From contig CM023540.1 in assembly GCA_013350335.1 (NCBI GenBank), positions 62,493,195 to 62,557,194 on the forward strand: a stretch of DNA of 64,000 nucleotides. The letters are read 5' to 3'. The notes below the pieces were generated by a model. That model did no database searches, was not told the DNA's origin, and worked only from the letters and a program-made list of their open reading frames with translations. The translations under genes were made by a program, and so were the position numbers. How positions within the stretch are numbered: position 1 is the first letter of the stretch; each line of letters opens with the position of its first letter. The DNA comes from Chimonanthus salicifolius (lineage: Eukaryota; Streptophyta; Magnoliopsida; Laurales; Calycanthaceae). This document shows, piece by piece, positions 55,701 through 64,000 of this stretch.

Positions 55701-57249
55701 TAATCTGATGATGTTCAATACAAGGTGGTTCAATTCTTCATGTAATCTCCTGGTCATAGGAATGCTCTGTTTGTCGGCATGTACCATGTATCGCTTTCCC
55801 TCGGGTGACCAAAATATCACCCTGCGGAGATGGCAATCAATACTGGCCTGGAAGTTAGCCAACCAATCCATGCCAAAAATGATGTCGTACTCGGTCATCT
55901 CGAGTACCAGATAATTGAACTCAAATCTGAATCCAGTAAGTTCAATCTTTACCGCTGTGCATATAAGTCCCAGTGATGTGTCTCCAATGGGGGATACAAT
56001 AGTGAGTGCGGTGGACAATTGTTGTACTAAGGTGCCAGTAGCAAATATAAATGTTGTAGATGTAAAGAAGTGGGATGCTCCGGAATCAAATAATGCGAAA
56101 GCATAGGAACTATCAACTACTGCCATACCTTGAATCACTGAGTGATCCACCGTCTCTAGATGAGGAACCAAACTATACAGTGCCCGTCCTGTTTGGTTGT
56201 ACGCCCTGGATACTTGTGAATGAGCTGATCGAGCTGGAGAACGAAATGAACCCCTGGAATGAGAAGACCTACTGTTCTGCGGACACTTCATCTTGAAACG
56301 GCCCTGTTGGCCACACTGAAAACAGGTGCTCACACCTCGAGGGACCTGAGAGACGGATATTGATGTGGAGGGCTGATTGGGACGAAAGCCTCCAGTTGAC
56401 CCAGCAGAAGGTGATGGTCTCCCAAAGTTGGGTCTGAATCTCTTGTTCGGAGGAAAAACACTTCCCCCTTTTGGCCCCGGCGGTTGTCCACAAACCGTAC
56501 TGTCTCTGTCAGCTCTTGCTCAGCTATGGTAGCTCGACTGACCACTTTCGCCATTGTAGGTGACTTGAAGATAGTCACTTTGAGCCTGTTGCTTGGTCGA
56601 AGGCCCCACCCCACTCAAATTTACGAGCCTTCCTGTATTCTGTGTCCACCATGTATAAAGTATAACATGATAGACGGAGGAACTCCTGATGATATTCAAC
56701 CACATTCATGGTGCCCTGCACCAAAGATATGAAAGCTTGCCTCTGGCGCTCCTTCTCCTCTTCCGAAAAATAGTGATCCAGGAACATTGTAGAGAACTGG
56801 TCCCATGTAATCTCAGTCCTTTCCTCTTCTGAAATCTGTGCCCGCTGTTGCTCAATCAATTCCCACCACTTTCCTGCATCATCGATCAACTGCGAAGTAG
56901 CCAACAATATTTTATCTTCATTACAGGTGATCTTCAGTAATGTCAAGATCTTGGTGATGTTCCTCAGCCAATTCTCCGCTCCGGCAGGTCCTTCTTTCCC
57001 TTTGAAGTGAGGGGGACGCTGCTGTTGGAAGTCTCGAACCATGCTTCGATCATGTGCCTCGTTGGTGGTCGCACTTCCATTGCCGTTCATATGTTGCTGT
57101 AGAACGAAAGTGACCGCAGCTTGTACTAAGTTCTGCAGCTCGGGAGGTACTACTGGAATATTTATGCTATTCTGCTCCTCCTCCTGGTGTGGTTGTTACA
57201 CCTCTTCCTCCACATGCGGGTTTTGTCAAGTTCTTCTTCTCGGAGGCAT
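52791..57249 (-). pseudogene. Element B gag-pol with chromodomain (Tekay/Del-type chromovirus), broken
   Basis: All domains are present in order from 57249: Gag (stops at codons 8 and 18; DFQQQRPPHFKGKEG near 57020), zinc knuckle [14 protein letters not shown] (conserved His replaced by Arg) near 56310, protease [10 protein letters not shown] near 56090, RT with [17 protein letters not shown] and [10 protein letters not shown] near 55100, RNase H ([11 protein letters not shown] near 54670), and integrase with an HHCC zinc-finger region (HPGSTKMYHDLKRHYWWHGL...CVTCQQ near 54000-53900). The core follows (VVVDRLTKSAHF near 53780; DRDG near 53620), then the C-terminal part and a chromodomain (RNRAIQFVKVVWDRHGNEEA near 52860). 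The catalytic Glu reads Asp (QTDGQSDRT, near 53550). Frameshifts and stops near 56570, 55025, 54700, 54425, 53710, 53590, 53410 and 53130 inactivate it. Chromodomains of this type are thought to steer integration to heterochromatin. Confidence 0.93.
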
Positions 57250-57670
57250 TTTCCTAAGTCATTGAAACATCGTTTGACTTAGCTTCCTCGTAAAGTTTTG
57301 TGTTTACGTAATTTGGGGAATTGCCACATAAGCATCTTGTATTTCTTGTTTTTAGAGAACTTTCCTACGTATCAAGTGTTGTTTCTTAATTTGGGGGAAA
57401 TCCTGATGCTTTCTTGTTTAGGGGAAATATGTCATATTTTGCTATGTTTGATTAATCTATTTTTATAGTGATTGTCCTTCCCTTGTAATCATTCCTTTTT
57501 CGTCAAGTGTTGCTCTCAGATTGAATGCTTTAGTCTGAGTCTTAACAAAGTAAATTAATCCGGCCCCCGTGCAGTGGACTCCGAAGAGTCAGTCAGTTGG
57601 GATTCTTATCTTGTCAGTGAGACATGATACTGTCTTAATCTTACTTCGAAAGATTCATACTTCCGGTTTT
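57250..57670 (-). other. 5' leader of element B
   Basis: Non-coding leader between PBS and gag, collinear with element A's leader. No other feature is seen. Confidence 0.75.
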
Positions 57671-57682
57671 GCTCTGATACCA
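57671..57682 (-). promoter_or_regulatory. PBS of element B
   Basis: The minus strand reads TGGTATCAGAGC, an exact match to the usual initiator-Met tRNA site, 2 bp from the LTR end at 57685. This fixes the orientation of all the Tekay-like LTRs by comparison. Confidence 0.95.
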
Positions 57683-58162
57683 ACTGTAACGCCCCGCCCT
57701 TTTTCACTTGCCAAAAATGAGAGTCGATTTTTTTTTAAAAATAAAGAGTGAGAGAGTGATGGACGCCACAACGCGAGCTAAGTCCGAGTTTCCAAAGCCC
57801 GGGCCCTTAACTGGCCAACCATACGTGTGCGTGGACTAAGTCCACTAAAACGGTTCACACGCAATTAAGGCTATACTTGCGGAATAAACGTAATGCGGAA
57901 TTAATTTGAGATTAAAGTTATTAACCCTATCCATTTTATTTTAAGCAATGAAGTCCACCACAAATAATTACTTAAGTTCAAATGTCCAAAATTACAACCA
58001 AACCATAGCAAGATAATTCTAAGTTATTATAGTCCCAAAATGCGAATAACCCAAATTACATTGTCCGAAAATAAAACTTAAATAAAGTAAGTCTAAATTA
58101 TCCAAGCTCCTAAGCTTGGCTCCTTTCGCGTCCTTCGTTCCATCCATTCCCTGTATCATCAT

Positions 58163-60759
58163 CTAAGGTAGAAGTAGGGCATTAGTCAACGTGCCCAGTA
58201 GGTATTCTGAATAGGTTCAAACACATGGATTAGTATAAAAATCATAATAGATACATAATATCAAAACATGCTAAATCAACGCCATGCCATGTCATATGCT
58301 ATGATTTCCCACCCTTCAACCATATCTCAAACACATAGATAATCCTTTTGATGAACAAGCCGCATCAAAGTATTCATTGTCATGACTCCCCACATATGCC
58401 TTGCTGGCCCACCGAACGGAGCGTGGATTCCTTTTTCATTTCAAACATCATATATCATTTCTCAATCGAAATCAGTGCGGATCCCTCCCTGCGTTTGTTT
58501 ATCGGATATCCGAATGGAGCGTGGACTCCCCTCATTTGTTCCCTCCCATGCCATGCATGAGATGTGAGTGCAAACATGCTATTTCATATTATACATAATA
58601 GCATTGAAATTACGTCCTTAAAACATAAGCATTTGATACCAAAATAGATCATCAAAACATGGAATTAAAAAGCATTCATATACATAGTCCAAGGTTTTCA
58701 ACAAGGTAGGAATCCTACCAACGTCCAAGATAATATCCTTGTTGTTTTCGTGCCTGTCACGTTCAATGATCACATCGAAACCGAATTGCAAACTCCTTTG
58801 CGAATCTTCTTTCCTTATTACATTTAGCACATATATATAAATCAATTTGGTGATCCATTTGATTCCCATCATCGTCCCATGTTCATTTCCATTTACGATC
58901 ATAGTCCTTAAACCGCTTAAGTCCCCCAATGGGGTTCGGCCATAGGATGTGTTCATGTCCACCAAAACTCATAAGTGGGGTTCAACCCTACAACATGGCC
59001 GAATCTCACTCTTTTGGTTTTGACCCCCTTCCTTTAATCCTTGTTTTATTTTAAATACCACGGGTCCACCATCATTTCTTTTCTTTTTATTTCTTAACTT
59101 GATAATCCATAGTTAATCATTTATAGCATTAAAAATCCCATCATTAAGACATATCATTTGATACCAAAATAATTCAAGTAAAAATGTCACATATACATAT
59201 TCCATGGTTTTCAATGAGGTAGGAATCCTACCAACGACCAAATACCGAGTCCTTGTGTTTCCGTCCAAAAACCGATCACCGATCGCGTCAAGCTGATCGT
59301 ACACCGCTTGTGAAATCCCGTTACCTTATTACATATAAATAAATCAACCCAATGATCTATTTGATTTCCAACTATCCCTACATCATCCTATATCATTTCC
59401 ATTTACAACCGTAGTCTTTTATTTTAACAAAGTGGGTCCAACATCATGCCATCTTTTGATTCATTGATCCAAACACACATAAGTTAATCATTTAGCATTA
59501 ATAAAACCCGAAGTCCACAAAACATTCTCCATGGGGTTCGGCCATACACCATGGCCAAACCCATGGTCCTTCATTTTCAACATATTTCCATCTTAGCCAT
59601 TGTTCTTTCCATAGCTAATCACTTAGCTTATTGACACATGACTTAGGTCCATAGATCATTCATTAACATAACATAGGTCCATAACAAATCCATCCATTCC
59701 TTAGCTTGATCATTCCATCTCTTAATCATGCATGGATCTACCAAATGATCCATCAAAATGGTTCATGAGGTTCGGCCATACAACATGGCCGAACCCATGA
59801 TGTCCCATTTTCATCCTTTCCTCTAAATCATTTACAACATTAGGTCCATAACCAAAGTCCCTCCATGATGGGGATTGGGGTTGGGGGGGGGGGGGGGGGG
59901 GGGGTGCAGGGTTTAATCATACACTTAGCTCCATCATTTTAAAGCAGCATCTACCACATTTAAAACCCATTAAAATTACCAACATTCCTCCATCGTTTTC
60001 ATGGTCTAAATACATGTAAATACCTCAACATTTCTCCATGGGTTCGGCCATACAACATAGCCGAACCCATGGTCCATGGTTCTTCACCATCTCCTCATTT
60101 TAAATCATGTTTTACAACATTTAAAACCTACTTAAAGTCACCAATAATCTTCCATCATTATCATCTTTTAAAACCTTTTAAAATTACTAACATACATCTA
60201 TGATTTTCATCCTTTAAAACCCATTACAAATCACCAATATCCTTCCATGGGGTTCGGCCATACAACATGGCTGAACCTATGGTTCATCATTTTCTTTTAA
60301 AAATCATACACCCATGATTTAATCCTTTGATGGGGTTCAGCCATACATCATGGCCGAACCTCATCCAAATCCTTTTTGGGTTCCCATATGGTCCATGCAT
60401 AAAAATCTAGGGTTTGGCCATGCAAGGGCCAAATCATGATCTTTGATCATTCTCCATCCCTTACATTAAACATGCATGAGGTCCTTTTGCATACCAATAT
60501 TAGGGTTCGGCCATTGCATGTTCCTTGACCATTTTTTCATGCTTACGCCATACATATACATATTGTCCTTGATAATCCTCATTTACATAACCTATCTTAC
60601 CCCTTAGCAAGATTAGGGTTTTGTCCACTTTTTCATCTCATTTCTTGGATGGATTTTACATCCATGGCCCATAATATTTTTGGCCAACTTTCCAATCCGA
60701 AATGGGATGTTCCTTTAACCTCTTTCTTATTTAATAAAATCTTGTCAGGTACTACTTAC
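58163..60759 (-). other. Predicted intron inside the shared LTR
   Basis: On the minus strand the donor is GGAATCG|GTAAGTAGTAC (start 60759), right after GGAGGAGTCGC. The acceptor is GACTAATGCCCTACTTC, then TACCTTAG| (end 58163), with CTAAT as branch match. At 2597 nt it is the longest of the set; all full hairpins of this LTR lie inside. Confidence 0.5.
58930..60520 (-). repeat. TTCGGCCAT hairpin array
   Basis: Full or partial copies lie near 58930, 58978, 59532, 59768, 60040, 60248, 60330, 60410 and 60503. Some keep only one arm (58930, 60503). The best are 59532-59565 and 59765-59797. Confidence 0.85.
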
Positions 60760-61194
60760 CGATTCCGCGACTCCTCCATTTTCTTCCGTACCGCCTTGCT
60801 CCTCTACTTTTCTCCGTCCTTAGTCTTTTCTTTCTTTCTCCTTGATCTTCGGCCAAAGTGTGTGTTGCTTGAGAGGGAGAGGGTTTTAGGTGAAAACCCC
60901 AAGGGATGGTTCGGCCAAAGAGTGTAGGTTTGAGAGAGGGAGAGGAGGAGAGAATGTAAAAACCCTAAGTGTTTTCCTTGTCTTGTGAAAGAGGTCGGCC
61001 AAGCTTGAGAAAGGGAGGGGATTTGAGATAGAAAGCTCTAAGTGTTTTCTCCTTTGTTCAATGAGAGAGGGTCGACCAAGAGTGGGAGGGAGAGAGTGAG
61101 CGAGTGAATGAGATGGAAAGCCTTCTTTCCATCTTGTCTAGGGTTTCCTTGGGTAAGACTCCACCCTCATCAATGTGGAGTCTTCCCCATGAGT

Positions 61195-61980
61195 CCTTTG
61201 AGCAAACAAGGGAATGCATGCCCTCCACATGGCACACACCACCCTCATCCAACGCTTTTGGCCTTGTGGTTTCCTTTTGGTGGCTAGTGGTTTGCATGAG
61301 ATGGAACCACCACTTCTCCTTTTACCAACCATGATCTTGCATGCCTCCACATGGGTTCTTTGTCTAGCCAAGAGGGTGCATGCCCTCCACATGGCACACA
61401 CCACCCTCATCCAACGCTTTTGGCCTTGTGGTTTCCTTTTGGTGGCTAGTGGTTTGCATGAGATGGAACCACCACTTCTCCTTTGACCAACTATGATCTT
61501 GCATGCCTCCACATGGGTTCTTTGTCTAGCCAAGAGGGTGCATGCCTTCCACATGGCACACACCACCCTCATCCAACGGTTTTGGGCTTGTGGTTTCCTT
61601 TTGGTGGTTAGTGGTTTGCATGAGATGGAACCACCACCTCTCCTTTGACCAACCATGATCTTGCATGCCTCCACATGCCACACACCACCCTCATCCAACG
61701 GTTTTGGGCTTGGTGGTTTCCTTTTGGTGGCTAGTGGTTTGCATGAGATGGAACCACCACCTCTCCTTTGACCAACAATGATCTTGCATGCCTCCACATG
61801 GCACACACTACCCTCATTCAACGGTTTTGGGCTTGGTGGTTTCTTTTTGGTGGCTAGTGGTTTGCATGAGATGGAACCACCACCTCTCCTTTTACCAACC
61901 ATGATCTTGCATGCCTCCACATGGCACACACCACCCTCATCCAACGGTTTTGGGCTTGGTGGTTTCCATGAGATGGAAAC
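61195..61980 (-). repeat. Minisatellite of ~125/160-bp units with a long chance open frame
   Basis: GGTTTGCATGAGATGGAACC recurs near 61289, 61449, 61611, 61737 and 61859. Longer units carry an extra GGGTTCTTTGTCTAGCCAAG segment. The minus strand is open for 284 codons (61992-61138) with repeated PLATKRKPPSPKPLDEGG-type peptides. I read this as a by-product of the repeat, not a gene: the frame shifts between units relative to the repeat and no family is recognised. Confidence 0.88.
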
Positions 61981-62619
61981 GACCGACCCCACCTTTGACT
62001 CACTCCATCTTTTTATCTTTCATGTGACTCACCCCCATTTGATTCACTCCATTTAAATGAAACTCAACTCCTAACTCAAGCATTCATTTTATTTCCATTT
62101 AACTTACGTGATTTAATTAAATAATTTAATTCCACTCACTACACTTAATCCTCTTTAATTCACCTTTGTCTCACCCATGGTTGACCAAGTCAACCATGGT
62201 GGCCGGCCCCACTTGTGCCTTAGCCCACACACCACCTCACTTAATGAGGTGGAGTGGGACCCAACTTGGTTATGCCACTTGGATATTACCTCATTCCTTT
62301 GCCACCTCACTTGATGAGGTGGACCCTATGCCTTTGATCTTAATTGGGTCCATGACCCGATTAAATCCACTCCTTACCCATTTGCCCTAATCATCAATCC
62401 ATCTTGACCCATTGGGTCCCAACTGGGCATTTGACCCAATTGACCACTTTGACCCACTTAAATAGAATTAATCATATCCATGGTCAATTGGACCATACTT
62501 GGGCCAATGCCCCAACTTTGATCCATCTAACATCCATTCCATCTATAAATCTTAATTTTTAACAATTAAAAATCAATAATAGCCAATATATTTATTGCTT
62601 TGAAAATCCAGGTATTACA

Positions 62620-62642
62620 ATATTACCCTCTTTTGAAATTTT
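62620..62642 (-). promoter_or_regulatory. Polypurine tract of element C
   Basis: The minus strand AATTTCAAAAGAGGGTAATA precedes the LTR start TGTAATACC, the same arrangement as at 52731-52750. Confidence 0.8.
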
Positions 62643-62708
62643 CGTGCCGAAAATCGAGCGAAGTGGGGTTTCAAACAACTTATACAAAAAGTTCTAAATG
62701 AGCTGCTC

Positions 62709-64000
62709 TCATTTTTTATTCGAGTTCCCAGGTGGCTTCCTCATTACCATGTCGATCCCATACCACCTTGACGAACTGAATGGCTCTGTTCCGTAGCACC
62801 CTTGTTCCTTCCCGATCACTCTGACGGACTCCTCTACATAGGTCACGTCGCTTTGCACATCAACATCTTGAACGTTCAACACGTGCGAAGGATTAGGGTT
62901 GTATTTCCTCAACATGGAGACATGGAACACATCGTGCAAAGATGATAGCTGCGGAGGAAGGGCCAATTGTTAAGCCACCTCCCCTAGCCTCTTTAGGATT
63001 GGAAACGGCCCACAAATCTAGGCAACAGTTTCCCGTTCTTCCCAAATCGCATGTGTCCCTTCCGTGGCGAGACTTTCAAGAACACTAAGTCCCCCACCTC
63101 AAACTCAAGGAACTTTCTCCTCTTGTCAGCGTAGCTCTTCTGACGACTCTGTACAGTAAGTAGGTGTTGTCATGTTAACTTAATCTGCGCCGTAGTCTCT
63201 GCAACTAGCTCGGGGCCAATAAGTGCAGGCTCACCGGCCTCTGCCCAACACACTGGTGATCTACATGGCCTACCATACAAGGCCTCGAATCGAGCCATCT
63301 GGAGGCTTGCCTGGTAACTGTTGTTGTAAGAGAACTCCACCAACAGCAAGTGATCCTCCCATCCACCCTTGAAGTCTAGCAACATGCTCTCAGCATATCC
63401 TCCAATGTCTGTATCATCCTCTCCGACTGTCCATCAGTCTGTGGATGGAAAGCTGTGCTAGTCAGTAGATCTGTCCCCATAGCCGACTGCATGCTTTGCC
63501 ACACTCTGCCGGTGAATTAGCCATCTCTGTCAGACACAATAGTCCAGGGAATACCATGTAGTCTGATGATATCCCTGATGTACCGTCTACCCAAGGTCTC
63601 AAATGAATCTGTCATCTTGATAAGAAGAAAGTGTGCGGACTTGGTCAATCGATCCACCACGACCCATATTGCATCATTGCCCTTTGATGACCTTGGCAAC
63701 CCTGTCACGAAATCTATGGAAATATGCTTTCATTTCCACTCTGGCACTGGTAAGGGTTTGAGTAAACCTAGTGGCTTTTGATGTTCGGTCTTAACCTGCT
63801 GACAAGTTAGGCAGTCAGCCACAAACTCTGCCACATCTCTTTTGAGTCCATGCCACCAATAGTGCCTCTTCAGATCATGATACATCTTGGTGCTGCCTAG
63901 ATGAATAGAGAGTTTGGTTTGGTGTGCCTCAATCAATGACTCTCTTCTGCAGCTCTTAGGCACATATGTCCTACCTCAGAATACAAGACTCTGTCCTGGT
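62709..64000 (-). pseudogene. Element C integrase and chromodomain, partial
   Basis: The sequence enters from the right window edge with the integrase zinc finger (HLGSTKMYHDLKRHYWWHGL...CLTCQQ, 63910-63780), the core (WVVVDRLTKSAHF near 63650; IVSDRDG near 63530; [13 protein letters not shown] near 63430, so the D, D, E residues are all present), the C-terminal part (SLHDVFHVSMLRKYNPNPSH near 62900) and a chromodomain region shifted out of frame near 62800. A frameshift near 63385 and another near 63170 break it. It is a close sister of element B (same domain order, high similarity). Gag to RNase H would lie beyond 64000. Confidence 0.9.

Larger units (their letters stand above)
57685..62619 (-). 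mobile_element. LTR shared by elements B (5') and C (3')
   Basis: The plus strand runs TGTAACGCCCCGCCC...CAGGTATTACA (4935 bp). B's PBS adjoins the left end and C's polypurine tract adjoins the right end, so one LTR serves two elements. It holds an internal duplication (about 58560-58860 and 59120-59340, both with GGTAGGAATCCTACCAACG), a G run at 59883-59904, hairpins, the donor block and a large minisatellite. Confidence 0.93.

Noticed and set aside
57671..57682. TGGTATCAGAGC as part of a tRNA gene
   Set aside because: Only the 3'-terminal complement is present, next to an LTR end, so it is a primer-binding site.
61138..61992. 284-codon minus-strand frame as a protein-coding gene
   Set aside because: It lies wholly in a minisatellite within an LTR, units differ in frame, and no domain is recognisable. 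Kept only as an observation.

Overview
The window is repeat DNA from a large flowering-plant nuclear genome. I see no host gene, rRNA or tRNA. Almost every base belongs to nested LTR retrotransposons. The organism class follows from Ty3 chromovirus (Tekay/Del-type) gag-pol with a chromodomain, an initiator-Met tRNA primer-binding site (PBS), SIRE/Maximus-type Copia remains with an env-like ORF, and an Athila/Tat-type PBS. The species cannot be told from this sequence. A 100-N gap lies at 41307-41406.

Layout. 1-2764: partial Tekay-like LTR (minus sense). 2765-5074: Copia gag remnant and SIRE-like LTR (minus). 5082-14931: a complete non-coding Athila/Tat-like element (plus) with two LTRs, a PBS and a CTCTC/CTCCC target duplication; a 3007-bp solo Tekay-like LTR (7586-10592, TSD GTTTC) sits inside it. 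14937-22166: two copies of the SIRE 3' interior separated by an LTR fragment that carries a 1972-bp Harbinger-like insertion (17499-19470). 22167-28771: another LTR, split by a solo LTR at 23637-27696 (TSD TTAGT). 28772-38191: LTRs in opposite orientations around a broken gag-protease. 38192-41306: SIRE 3' interior with a decayed env-like ORF. 41407-64000: minus-sense Tekay-like elements A, B and C. B and C share one LTR (57685-62619), and A lies inside B's 3' LTR. All coding regions are broken.

Main observation. The Tekay-like LTRs (TGTAAC...GTTACA, 3-5 kb) share a hidden plan. In sense order each complete LTR has a pyrimidine/purine-rich tract, usually a conserved GGAGGAGTCG block, a 5' splice-site match (typically GTAAGT or GTATGT), 1.8-2.6 kb of variable DNA, and then the most conserved block, which reads as branch site plus 3' splice site (CTAAC or CTAAT, pyrimidine tract, AG). 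The variable DNA carries arrays of short hairpins. The hairpin sequence differs between subfamilies, but the array stays on the donor side of the predicted intron. I infer an intron wholly inside the LTR that houses fast-changing hairpin arrays. No transcript evidence is available here.
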